Shown here one piece after another: positions 33,682 through 41,463 of a DNA stretch of 64,000 nt. Source of the stretch: CAZEAP01 sp964510315. Lineage in GTDB: Bacteria > Planctomycetota > Brocadiia > SM23-32. The DNA lies in NCBI GenBank assembly GCA_964510315.1, contig CAZEAP010000005.1:68635-132634 (forward strand), given 5' to 3'. The translations under genes and the position numbers were made by a program. Under the pieces are notes generated by a model that was not told the origin of the DNA, did no database searches, and saw only the letters and a program-made list of their open reading frames with translations. Within the stretch, counting starts at the first letter, position 1. Each line of letters opens with the position of its first letter.

Positions 33682-33691
33682 CGGTAGTGGC

Positions 33692-35056
33692 TCAATGGAA
33701 GTTGGTTTGGGTGGAGCGCGACTCGAAGCGCAAAAAGCGCTTGCGGAACACCAATCGCACCAGCCCGGTGGGGCCGTTGCGCTGTTTGGCGACGATGATG
33801 TCGGCCTTGCTGCCGGGAACGTCGGTATCTTCCTGCTCTTCGCCCGGCAGAAACGGCCGATGCAGCAGGAGCACGACGTCGGCGTCCTGTTCGATGGCGC
33901 CGCTTTCCCGCAGGTCCGAGAGCCGCGGCCGTCGCTGTTCCTGCTCGACCCGCCGGCTCAACTGGGCTATGGCCACGACGGGGACGCCAAGCTCTCGTGC
34001 GAGGGCCTTCAGGCCCTGACTGATGCCGGCCACCTCGGTCGCCCGGTTCTCCCGCCGACGACTGGGGGTGAGCAACTGGAGGTAGTCCACGACGACAAGT
34101 TCAACGCCGTGCCGGTGGGCCAACCTGCGGGCCCGGGCGCGCAGGTCCATGACCCGCAGCGTGGCGGTGTCGGAGATGTAGAGCGGCAGCCCCACCAGCT
34201 CGTCCAGGGAAGCCTCCAGTTGATCCCACTGGGACGTTTCGAGGGTCCCACGCCTGAACTTGTGGGTGTCCACCTTGTTGTGGATGCACAGGAAGTTGCT
34301 GACGATCTGTTCGGCGGGCATCTCCAGGCTGTAGAGCGCGGCGGGGCGCCGCTGCACCACGCAGACGTTGTGAAGGATGTTCAACGCCAGACTCGTCTTG
34401 CCGATGCTGGGTCGGGCGGCCACAACGATGAACTGGCCGGGCTGGAACCCCCCGGTCAGGTCGTCCAGGTCGTAGTAGCCGGTGGCCAGCCCGGTGAGCT
34501 GACCGGGATTCTGGTGCAGCTCTTCCAGTCGGGCCACGATGTTCTGGAGCACGTCGTTCATCTGGCGGACCGGGGCGCTCTCCTTCTCGTCACGAACCGA
34601 GAGTATCTCGGATTCCGCCTCGTCGAGCAGCTCCTCCACGTCCTGGGAGTTGGTGTAGGCGCTTTTCTGGATGCTGGTGGCCGTCTGGATAAGGTGTCGC
34701 CGGAGGGCGTGGGTGCGGACGATCTCGATGTAGTGCTCGGCGTTGGCGCTGGTGGGAACCGACTCCATCAGCTCGACCAGGTAACCGACGCCTCCGACCT
34801 TCTCCAGCTTCTCCTGGCGGGCCAGCTCGTCCCGCAGCAGTATCAGGTCCACTGCATTCTGGGCGTCGGAGAGCTGCAGAATGGCGGAGTAGACGTCCTG
34901 ATGGGCCAGCTTATAGAAGCTCTCCTCCGAGAGCCTCTCCCGGGCCAGGTGCACGGCCTCGGAGGAAAGCAGCATGGAGCCGAGCACACCCATCTCCGCC
35001 TGCAGGTCGTGAGGAGGAACACGGGGGCTGGCGCTGCCGTCCGGACTGTCGGCCAT
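33692..35056 (-). CDS. dnaB: Replicative DNA helicase DnaB
   Basis: 454 residues. N-terminal DnaB domain (DLQAEMGVLGSMLLSSEAVH), linker, then a RecA-type core: Walker A VVAARPSIGKTSLALNI (Lys220; Ile replaces the common Met), VVVDYLQLLTP (Walker B), AQLSRRVEQE and DLRESGAIEQDADVVLLLHR. It unwinds DNA at the fork. Its position after rplI is the common bacterial rpsF-ssb-rplI-dnaB order. No intein is seen. Confidence 0.97.
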   Translation of the reverse strand: MADSPDGSASPRVPPHDLQAEMGVLGSMLLSSEAVHLARERLSEESFYKLAHQDVYSAILQLSDAQNAVDLILLRDELARQEKLEKVGGVGYLVELMESVPTSANAEHYIEIVRTHALRRHLIQTATSIQKSAYTNSQDVEELLDEAESEILSVRDEKESAPVRQMNDVLQNIVARLEELHQNPGQLTGLATGYYDLDDLTGGFQPGQFIVVAARPSIGKTSLALNILHNVCVVQRRPAALYSLEMPAEQIVSNFLCIHNKVDTHKFRRGTLETSQWDQLEASLDELVGLPLYISDTATLRVMDLRARARRLAHRHGVELVVVDYLQLLTPSRRRENRATEVAGISQGLKALARELGVPVVAIAQLSRRVEQEQRRPRLSDLRESGAIEQDADVVLLLHRPFLPGEEQEDTDVPGSKADIIVAKQRNGPTGLVRLVFRKRFLRFESRSTQTNFH

Positions 35057-35086
35057 GTCTCGATGGTTTCAAAAGGAAGGCTGCCT

Positions 35087-35548
35087 TTACACCTCAGCTT
35101 CTTCTTCGGCGGCCACCCGCACGGTAATGCTGACCCGGACCTCTGGATGAAGCATCAGCTCGATCTGATAATCGCCCAACTCCTCGATGGGCTCCGGGAG
35201 TTCGACGCTGGTGGACCGGATTCCTTCGAAGCCGCTCTCGGTGAGCCTCTGTGCGATCTGTCGGGCGTTCACCGAGCCGAACAGGTGGCCCTCCTCGGTG
35301 GCCCGGGCGGTGATGTAGCAGAGGAAGCCCTCCAGCAGTTCGGCCTGGCGGCGCAGGCGGTCCAGTTCCTCCTCCTCCCGGCGATGCCTCTCCCGGCGGG
35401 CTTTCTCGGCCTGCCGCAGATTCTCCTCGGTGACCGGCGCCGCTATGTTCTTCGGCAGCAGGTAGTTGCGGGCGTAGCCGTCGGCCACTTCCACGACGTC
35501 GCCGGTGCGGCCCACGTTCTCCACGTCCTGGCGCAGCAGAACTTCCAT
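35087..35548 (-). CDS. rplI: Ribosomal protein bL9
   Basis: 153 residues. MEVLLRQDVENVGRTGDVVE then DGYARNYLLPKNIA is the L9 N-terminal rRNA-binding domain. A Lys/Arg/Glu-rich connecting helix covers about 42-80 and the C-terminal domain follows (FGSVNARQIAQRL). Start ATG 35548 is chosen for this canonical N-terminus, with GGGAGG upstream. The last residues, AAEEEAEV, are acidic. Confidence 0.97.
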   Translation of the reverse strand: MEVLLRQDVENVGRTGDVVEVADGYARNYLLPKNIAAPVTEENLRQAEKARRERHRREEEELDRLRRQAELLEGFLCYITARATEEGHLFGSVNARQIAQRLTESGFEGIRSTSVELPEPIEELGDYQIELMLHPEVRVSITVRVAAEEEAEV

Positions 35549-35588
35549 CTCGTGTTGCCTCCCCGGGCCTCTGTGCGGGCCCGGTTGC

Positions 35589-36053
35589 TCAGAAAGGAAT
35601 CTCGTCGTCGGATACGTCGAAGCCCTCCTCGGGAGCGCTCTGGGAGGTCTTTTCCTCCGTCTGTTTCTCCTGCGGGGGCGACTCTTTGCGGGGGCGGGAC
35701 TCCCTTTGTTCGGAGCCCTGGGGCCGGCGCCCGCCGATGAACTCAAAGTTACGGGCCACCACTGAAAGCTTGCTGCGGCGGCCGTCGGCGGTTTCCCACG
35801 TGTCGTACTTCAGCCGACCTTCCACGAAGATGGGGCTGCCCTTGGTGAAATACTCGCTGATCACCACGCCCCGGCGTCCCCACATGGTGACGTCCACGAA
35901 GCAGGTCTCCTCCCGCTGCTCGCCCTGGCTGGTGGTGTAACGCCGGTTGGTGGCCAGGCCGAACTCGCAAACCGGCGTCCCACTGGGGGTGTAGCGTAGT
36001 TCCGGGTCCCGGGTCAGGTTGCCCATCAGGTATACGCGATTGAAATTGGCCAC
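35589..36053 (-). CDS. ssb: Single-stranded DNA-binding protein
   Basis: 154 residues from GTG 36053. This start is chosen because GGGAGGGAG lies about 6 bases upstream, giving ANFNRVYLMGNLTRDPELRY, the normal SSB opening; a TTG at 36074 would add seven residues. The OB fold runs to about 108, followed by a Gln/Glu/Arg-rich linker. The tail DVSDDEIPF is the acidic protein-interaction tip. It binds ssDNA in replication and repair. Confidence 0.96.
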   Translation of the reverse strand: MANFNRVYLMGNLTRDPELRYTPSGTPVCEFGLATNRRYTTSQGEQREETCFVDVTMWGRRGVVISEYFTKGSPIFVEGRLKYDTWETADGRRSKLSVVARNFEFIGGRRPQGSEQRESRPRKESPPQEKQTEEKTSQSAPEEGFDVSDDEIPF

Positions 36054-36088
36054 AGCTACTCCCTCCCTGGTCAAGGGCGGACGGGGGG

Positions 36089-36511
36089 TCAGGTAGTCTC
36101 CTGAACTTCCTCGGCTTCTTCCTGCTGTGTCTCTTCCGGCTGCTCCTCGGCGGGGGCCTCTTCGGGTTCCTCGATCAGTTCGCCCTCCGGGGTGTAGAGT
36201 TCTCCGGTCACCGGGTCGGGCTCATCCTTTCGGAGCACCAGCACGCGCAGAAGCTGCTCCGACAACTGCACGTCGTGGCGCAGCTCACGGATGGCCGAGC
36301 CCTCCGCCCGGAAATACACCTGGATGTAAATTCCCCGCTTGGCTCGCTGAATGCGGTAGGCCAGCTTACGCTCGGCCCATCTCTCGATGCGCAGTATCTC
36401 CGCATCCACGCGCTCCAACATGTTGGCGATGTGGCGGATTATGTCCGGAAACTCCGACCCGCCCTTCCTGGCATCCACCAGGAACATGGCCTCATAGAGG
36501 TTAATTGCCAA
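36089..36511 (-). CDS. rpsF: Ribosomal protein bS6 with long acidic tail
   Basis: 140 residues. Start TTG 36511 is chosen: GAGGAGG lies about 7 bases upstream and the protein then begins AINLYEAMFLVDARKGGSEF. The core, to about residue 100, has IERWAERKLAYRIQRAKRGI and ELRHDVQLSEQLLRVLVLRK. The last about 40 residues are nearly all Glu/Pro/Gln/Thr, longer than in most S6 proteins. Partner S18 (rpsR), normally next door, is not in this cluster. Confidence 0.95.
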   Translation of the reverse strand: MAINLYEAMFLVDARKGGSEFPDIIRHIANMLERVDAEILRIERWAERKLAYRIQRAKRGIYIQVYFRAEGSAIRELRHDVQLSEQLLRVLVLRKDEPDPVTGELYTPEGELIEEPEEAPAEEQPEETQQEEAEEVQETT

Positions 36512-36573
36512 GACATTTCCTCCTCGTTTGATGTCCGGTTCGGCCGCCGGCACAGCAGGCCGGGGCTTTTGTA

Positions 36574-37155
36574 TCACGAAGCGGGCTCTTTGTCCACCTT
36601 ACGGTTATGGCGGTTCATCGCCGTCTCCACGCCGTGGCGAGACCAGCACAGCAAGGCATCCTCCGCTCTGTCGGTCATCGCCTCGACCACGTCCCATTCC
36701 TCGTCGGCGAAGGGGCTCAGCACGAACTCTCTCATATCCCTCGCCGCCGGACACGGACCGATGCCCAGGCGCAGCCGGGGGAAATCCTCGGTCCCGACGG
36801 CCCGGATCACCGATTCCAACCCGTTGTGACCGCCGCTGGAACCGGAAGTCCGCAGACGGAGAGTGCCGAGCGGCAGGTTCAGATCATCCAGGACAACCAG
36901 CATCTCCGAGGGCGCAACGCCTTTTTTCTCCAGCAGTCGCGCCACCGGAGGGCCGGAGCGATTCATGTAGGCCAGCGGCTTAAACAGCCACAACTCCCCG
37001 CACCGCGCCAGGGCGCCGTCCGCGGATGCCGTTTCGGGCCGGGCGCCGCAGTTTTCGGCCAACCGCTCGACGGCCATCCAGCCGGCATTATGGCGGGTCC
37101 CTCTGTAGCGGCGCCCGGGGTTTCCGAGGCCGACGACGAGTTTCACAGGCGGCAC
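36574..37155 (-). CDS. pth: Peptidyl-tRNA hydrolase
   Basis: 193 residues. KLVVGLGNPGRRYRGTRHNA contains the catalytic His at about 22. KPLAYMNRSGPPVA, VVLDDLNLPLGTLRLR and GSSGGHNGLESV are all family blocks. It recycles stalled peptidyl-tRNA. The start is GTG 37155, or GTG 37146 if the closer GGAGG spacing is preferred. Its position between L25 and S6 fits the frequent rplY-pth pairing. Confidence 0.96.
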   Translation of the reverse strand: MPPVKLVVGLGNPGRRYRGTRHNAGWMAVERLAENCGARPETASADGALARCGELWLFKPLAYMNRSGPPVARLLEKKGVAPSEMLVVLDDLNLPLGTLRLRTSGSSGGHNGLESVIRAVGTEDFPRLRLGIGPCPAARDMREFVLSPFADEEWDVVEAMTDRAEDALLCWSRHGVETAMNRHNRKVDKEPAS

Positions 37156-37182
37156 ATCCTCCGCGCTCGCGCAGGGGGCTGG

Positions 37183-37866
37183 TTATTCGGTTTCCCGGGG
37201 CTCCTCTTCCTCCGGGGGAAGCTCCTCCTCCGGAGGCAGTTCCTCGGCCTCTTCCTCCCTGCCGATCAACTCCGGTTCGAGCACCAGTTCCTCGGGTGCG
37301 ACTTCCTCCTCTTCTTCCAACTCGACCGGTGGCACCACGGTGACCACCACGGTCTCCGCCGGCGTGGCGGCTTCAACGCCGGGCGGGAATTCCAGGTCCG
37401 CCACGGTCAGGTTGTCGCCGATCTCCAGCTCTCCCACCTCGACGGTGACCTGGTCGGGGATGGCGGTGGGCAGGCACTCGACAACCACCGCGTGGAGGAC
37501 CAGCTCCATCACGCCGCCTTCGCTGACCCCGGCCGCGTCTCCGTGGGGCACCACCGGGACGGAAACGGTGACGCTCTCGGTCAGGGAGATGCGCTGGAGA
37601 TCGACGTGGAGGACGTCGTCGCCCAGCGCGTCGTACTGGACCTCTTTCAACTGGGTGTTCTCCTCGTGTCCGTCCCAGTTGATTTTGACCACGAAACGGC
37701 GCTCCGACATCAGCTCCTCGATATCGGCCCGGCGCAGGGTGAGAAGCACGTTCGGTTCGTCCCGTCCGTAGATGACGGCCGGCACCAGGCCCTGCCTCCT
37801 GAGGCGGCGGCACGCCCTGGAGCCACGCACCTCTCGAGGACGCGCGGTTATTTCCGTGATTTCCAT
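37183..37866 (-). CDS. rplY: Ribosomal protein bL25, CTC-type, with acidic C-terminal extension
   Basis: 227 residues from ATG 37866. The N-terminal 5S-rRNA-binding domain has ITARPREVRGSRACRRLRRQ and VPAVIYGRDEPN. The TL5/CTC beta domain follows (about 95-180, with DVLHVDLQRI). The last about 50 residues are mostly Glu with Pro/Leu. It is the first gene of the eleven-gene minus-strand run, behind a promoter at 38049-38077. The start has no clear ribosome site, so leader structure may matter for its translation. Confidence 0.94.
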   Translation of the reverse strand: MEITEITARPREVRGSRACRRLRRQGLVPAVIYGRDEPNVLLTLRRADIEELMSERRFVVKINWDGHEENTQLKEVQYDALGDDVLHVDLQRISLTESVTVSVPVVPHGDAAGVSEGGVMELVLHAVVVECLPTAIPDQVTVEVGELEIGDNLTVADLEFPPGVEAATPAETVVVTVVPPVELEEEEEVAPEELVLEPELIGREEEAEELPPEEELPPEEEEPRETE

Positions 37867-38042
37867 GGATTCAAATCCCAAGCAGAATGAACTTCGCTTT
37901 CTCCGGCATCATGCACGCCCCGCGCCGGACTGTCCGGGCTCGCCTCAGAGTCCGGCGCCCCGAGAAACGGACTCCAAACCCAATCGCTGAGGAAGACTCT
38001 CGGCACCGGGATGGAAGCGCTCCGGAAACGCAGAACGCGCAG
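37867..38042 (-). promoter_or_regulatory. About 175-nt leader of the rplY operon with a 10-bp stem
   Basis: Between the predicted start (about 38042) and rplY there is no good ORF. GCGCCGGACT (37922-37931) and AGTCCGGCGC (37949-37958) form a perfect 10-bp stem with a 17-base loop, 56-92 bases upstream of the rplY ATG. Ribosomal operons often use such leaders for autogenous control. No match to a known L25 leader can be asserted from reading alone. Confidence 0.5.
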
Positions 38043-38048
38043 GAGCAT

Positions 38049-38077
38049 CTTATACCACGAGGAAGGCGCTCTGTCAA
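38049..38077 (-). promoter_or_regulatory. Promoter of the rplY-pth-rpsF-ssb-rplI-dnaB-bamA... operon
   Basis: On the minus strand: perfect TTGACA (38072-38077), a 17-base spacer and TATAAG (38049-38054). It is the best promoter match in the divergent 307-base gap between rplY and mutY. Confidence 0.72.
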
Positions 38078-38173
38078 CGAGGAGCGGTTCGAACTCGTCC
38101 CCCCACAATCAATATCGCTGGCTCCGGGGCCTGTTTGTCGTTTCCGCGCTGTTGCATTAACCTGGAAGCGGCG

Positions 38174-39238
38174 ATGGACGAAGGCACCATGCGAGAAGTC
38201 GGCCGCCGGATACTGCGGCGTTACCGGCAGAATCCCCGTGAGCTGCCCTGGCGGCAAGAATCCACCCCCTATCGGGTGTAGATCAGCGAGGTGATGCTCC
38301 AGCAGACCGCCGTGGAAACGGTCAAGCCCTACTTCCGAAGATGGGCGGAGCGCTTTCCCGACCTCGACTCCCTGGCCGACGCTTCCGAGCGCGAAGTGCT
38401 GTCCCTTTGGGAAGGCCTGGGCTACTACGGGAGGGCCCGGCGCCTCCTGAAGGCCGCCCGCCGGATGACCTCCGAGCACGACGGCCGTCTCCCCGCCACC
38501 CGGTCGGAACTGCTGGACCTTCCGGGCATTGGAGCCTACATCGCCGACGCCGTCCTCAGCCTGGCCTACGGTCGCGACGTGGTGGCGCTGGATACCAACG
38601 TCGTCCGCACGATGATGCGCCTTGCCGCGCTGGAGGGGACCGGCCGGGAGGCGGACGTACGCCGGCGGACACGCCGCATGGCGCGGGCCGGGCTGCCCGC
38701 CGGCGAGGCCCGTGACTACAACCAGGCGCTGATGGACTTTGGCGCCGTGGTCTGCCGGCCGCGCCGGCCCCGCTGCGGGGAATGTGTCGTGCCGGAGTTC
38801 TGCAAGGCACGCAAGGAAGGACTGCGGTACGACATCCCGAGACCCCGCAGCCGGAACCTGCGCGACGTCCGAACCGCCGTGGCCGTCTTCCTGAGCAACG
38901 GGAGGGCTTACATCCAGAAACGCCCGCCCGAGGGGCTGTTCGCGAGCATGTGGGAGTTCCCCGGCGGCAAACTGGAGACCGGTGAGAAGCCCCGGGAGGC
39001 CGTGGTGCGGGAATGCCGGGAGGAACTTGGTGTGGCGTGTCGCCCGTTGGAGAAACTGATCGAGCTGACCCACTACTACACCGTCTTCCGGGTGCGGCTG
39101 CACGCCTTCATCTGCACGGCCGAGGGACTGCCGGAGGACCGGACACACCGGTGGGTGGACGTCGAAGAACTGGACGAGTATCCCCTGCCCTCGGCAAGCC
39201 GCCAGGTCGTCGACGCATTGCGTCAACGCCGGCAATGA
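38174..39238 (+). pseudogene. mutY: A/G-specific adenine glycosylase MutY with in-frame amber codon
   Basis: From ATG 38174 the frame reads MDEGTMREVGRRILRRYRQN, PRELPWRQESTPYRV, then TAG (38279-38281), then ISEVMLQQTAVETVKPYF. In MutY proteins this place is YRVW(V/L)SE, so the TAG replaces a conserved Trp (TGG to TAG). The rest is intact for 318 codons: LPGIGAYIADA (HhH), LDTNVVRTM (catalytic Asp), CGECVVPEFC within the [4Fe-4S] set and a NUDIX-like C-terminal part (about 230-354). Re-initiation at GTG 38291 would lose the catalytic Glu just after the stop. It is either a true nonsense mutation or a sequence error. Confidence 0.88.
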
Positions 39239-39259
39239 AAGCCCCGGGGGAGGAGGGCG

Positions 39260-39895
39260 TCAACGGGATGCGCCGAGGGCGTCAAGGATGTCCTGGAATA
39301 TCTCCTCCACCTCACCCTCGGCGGAAATCCGGTGAAGTACGCTCCGCCACTCGTAGTAGCGGACCATCACGTCGATCTCTTCATGGTAGCGCTGTATGCG
39401 TTTCTTGACGGCCTGCCGGTCGGAATCGTCGCTTCTTTTCACCAGGGGACCGCCGCACTCGTCGCAGACGCCCTCCTCCCGGGGTTCGCGGTTCTTCCCG
39501 TAGATGATCCCGCAGCGGGGGCAGACCTCCCGCTCGGTCAGTCGCTGCACAGCCGTCTCATCGTCCAGCTCCAGCAGCACCGCGTGCTCGGCGGGACGCC
39601 TGTACTCCAGGGCGGCCAGTTGCACGCCGCTCCGGGGAAAACCGTCCAGTATGTAGCCCTCGGCGGCGTCGGGCCGGCTCAGGCGCTCCATGGTCATGTC
39701 GATGACGATTTCGTCGGGGACGAGTTCGCCCTTGTCCATGTACTCCTGAGCCTGCCTGCCCAGTTCGGTCCCCCTGTCCACGTGGTCGCGGAGCAGGTCT
39801 CCGGTGGCGAGGTGGGGGATGCCCAACTGCTCGGTGAGCCGCTTTGACTGGGTGCCTTTGCCGGCCCCCTGGACGCCCATGATGACGATTCTCAC
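39260..39895 (-). CDS. adk: Adenylate kinase, zinc-binding lid type
   Basis: 211 residues. P-loop MGVQGAGKGTQSKRL (Lys13), ATGDLLRDHVDRGTELG, ILDGFPRSGVQLAAL and the lid CPRCGIIYG with CDECGG, four Cys that bind zinc. It equilibrates AMP, ADP and ATP. GTG start with CGGAGGG upstream. It is the last gene of a minus-strand series, convergent with mutY; only 21 bases separate the stops. Confidence 0.96.
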   Translation of the reverse strand: MRIVIMGVQGAGKGTQSKRLTEQLGIPHLATGDLLRDHVDRGTELGRQAQEYMDKGELVPDEIVIDMTMERLSRPDAAEGYILDGFPRSGVQLAALEYRRPAEHAVLLELDDETAVQRLTEREVCPRCGIIYGKNREPREEGVCDECGGPLVKRSDDSDRQAVKKRIQRYHEEIDVMVRYYEWRSVLHRISAEGEVEEIFQDILDALGASR

Positions 39896-39976
39896 TCGCT
39901 GTGCCCTCCGTTTAGGGTAAAGCCCGTGCGGGGAAGAAGAGAAAGCTGACTGAGTAACGCAGCGCGCACCGGGGAG

Positions 39977-40765
39977 TCACGCGCCGGCCAGTGCGCGGGT
40001 GGCCGACTCGATGTCGTCCGCGCGCATCAGGCTCTCGCCGACCAGCACGGCGTCCACGCCGCACTCGGCCAGACGCCGCACGTCCCCGGCGGTTCGGATA
40101 CCGCTCTCGGCAACCAGCACGGCATCCTCGGGAACATCGTCCGCCAGGGCCTCCGTGGCCTCCAGACTCACCTCGAAGGTGTGGAGGTTCCGGTTGTTGA
40201 TGCCGATTAAGTCCGCTCCTGCCCCGACGGCCTGCTCCAATTCCTCCGCGCTGTGAACCTCCACCAGCGCGTCCATGCCCAGCTTCCGGCCGGTCTCTAC
40301 CAGGCCCTCAAGCTCGACGGCCTCCAGGGCGGCTGCAATGAGCAGGAAGGCATCGGAGCCCAGCGCGCGCGCCTCCAGCACCTGCATCTCGTCGAGAATG
40401 AAGTCCTTGCGCAAAACGGGTAGTTCCACGGCGCGGCGGACCTGCCGAAGGTAAGCCGGCCCTCCTCCGAAAAACTCGCGGTCGGTCAGTACGCTGATGC
40501 AGGTTGCGCCTCCCCGCTCGTAGGCGTTTGCGATCTCGGGAGGATCGAAGTCCTCCCGAATCAGTCCCGCCGACGGGGAGGCCCGCTTGATCTCGGCAAT
40601 CAGGGACACACCGTTCCCTGCCCGCAGTGCGTCACGGAAGCCGCGGGGGGGCTCCCGTCGCTCCGCGGCTTCCCGCAGGGAGGCCCGCCCGGCGCAACGC
40701 AGCTCTTCGATCTCGTCCCGCTTGGCGCGGCAGATCCTGGCCAGGATGTCGGGCATGTCTGTCAT
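39977..40765 (-). CDS. trpC: Indole-3-glycerol-phosphate synthase
   Basis: 262 residues. ILARICRAKRDEIEELR, SLIAEIKRASPSAGLI (catalytic Lys), ISVLTDREFFGGGPAYLRQV, VLRKDFILDEMQV, IGINNRNLHTFEVSLE and VLVAESGIRT are the TrpC blocks in order. It closes the indole ring in tryptophan synthesis. Start ATG 40765 is chosen over an upstream in-frame codon. No other trp gene is in the window; it lies with thiE and adk. Confidence 0.96.
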   Translation of the reverse strand: MTDMPDILARICRAKRDEIEELRCAGRASLREAAERREPPRGFRDALRAGNGVSLIAEIKRASPSAGLIREDFDPPEIANAYERGGATCISVLTDREFFGGGPAYLRQVRRAVELPVLRKDFILDEMQVLEARALGSDAFLLIAAALEAVELEGLVETGRKLGMDALVEVHSAEELEQAVGAGADLIGINNRNLHTFEVSLEATEALADDVPEDAVLVAESGIRTAGDVRRLAECGVDAVLVGESLMRADDIESATRALAGA

Positions 40766-40793
40766 GTAGGGCTCCCCCCGGGCCGGCAATCGA

Positions 40794-41438
40794 TCAGTCG
40801 GCGGCCGCCTCTTCCGCGGCGGCCCGCATGCGCCGGGCGGCCTCCTCGGGGTCTTCGGCTCCGCAGAGCACCGAGCAGACGGCAACTCCCGTCGCCCCCG
40901 CCCGGACGGCTTCCATTACATTTTCCATATCGATGCCGCCGATGGCAAACGCGGGCACGTCCACCTCTGCACAGACCGAGCGCACCAGATCAGGTCCCAT
41001 GCCGCGGGGGTAGTTCTTTGTGCTGGTGGGGGCCACCGGCCCGACCCCGATGTAATCGGCGCCGGCGGAGAGGGCAGCTCGGGCCTGCGGAACCGAGTGG
41101 GTGGAAATCCCGACGAGCATTCCCCCGCCCACCAGGCTCCGCACCGGCCCGGGGGGCAGGTCGTCCTGACCCAGATGAACGCCGTCCGCCTCGCTCAGCA
41201 AGGCAAGGTCCGGCCGATCGTTGACGATAAAAAGCGCACCCGCCTCGGCGGTCAGATTCCGCAGGAGATGTGCCCTGGAGAGCAGTTCGGCGTCGTCGAG
41301 GTCCTTCTCGCGAAGCTGAACCGCGTCCACTCCCCCGGAGAGCAGCAGCTCGGCCGTCGCCTGCCAGGGCCGTCGGCAGCTTTCCTCTGTAAGGAGGGCG
41401 TAGAGGCGCACCTCGTTAAGCTTTTCGCGCGCGCCCAT
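40794..41438 (-). CDS. thiE: Thiamine-phosphate synthase
   Basis: 214 residues. YALLTEESC, VQLREKDLDDAELL, FIVNDRPDLALLSEADGVHL then GQDDLPP, IGVGPVAPTSTKNY and AFAIGGIDMENV are characteristic. It joins HMP-PP and thiazole phosphate. ATG 41438 is chosen: GGGAGGAG is directly upstream. Alternatively a TenI-like role, but the QLREKD, ND and GPVxPTxTK motifs favour ThiE. Confidence 0.94.
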   Translation of the reverse strand: MGAREKLNEVRLYALLTEESCRRPWQATAELLLSGGVDAVQLREKDLDDAELLSRAHLLRNLTAEAGALFIVNDRPDLALLSEADGVHLGQDDLPPGPVRSLVGGGMLVGISTHSVPQARAALSAGADYIGVGPVAPTSTKNYPRGMGPDLVRSVCAEVDVPAFAIGGIDMENVMEAVRAGATGVAVCSVLCGAEDPEEAARRMRAAAEEAAAD

Positions 41439-41463
41439 GCACTCCTCCCACCGGAAGTTCGAC

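Noticed and set aside
31306..33687. Plus-strand 793-residue ORF
   Set aside because: Exact antisense shadow of bamA; composition is odd and no start signal exists.
33695..35740. Plus-strand 681-residue ORF
   Set aside because: Antisense to dnaB and rplI, both certain.
38087..38094. GTTCGAAC resembling a tRNA T-loop
   Set aside because: Flanking bases do not form a T-stem or acceptor stem; it is only an 8-base palindrome.
37848..38108. Leader peptide in the rplY leader
   Set aside because: The open frame has no ribosome site, and its only ATG in the transcript lies at the very 5' end.
38279..38281. UAG recoding in mutY
   Set aside because: Several neighbouring genes end in TAG, and only this gene has an internal one, so a substitution or sequence error is simpler.
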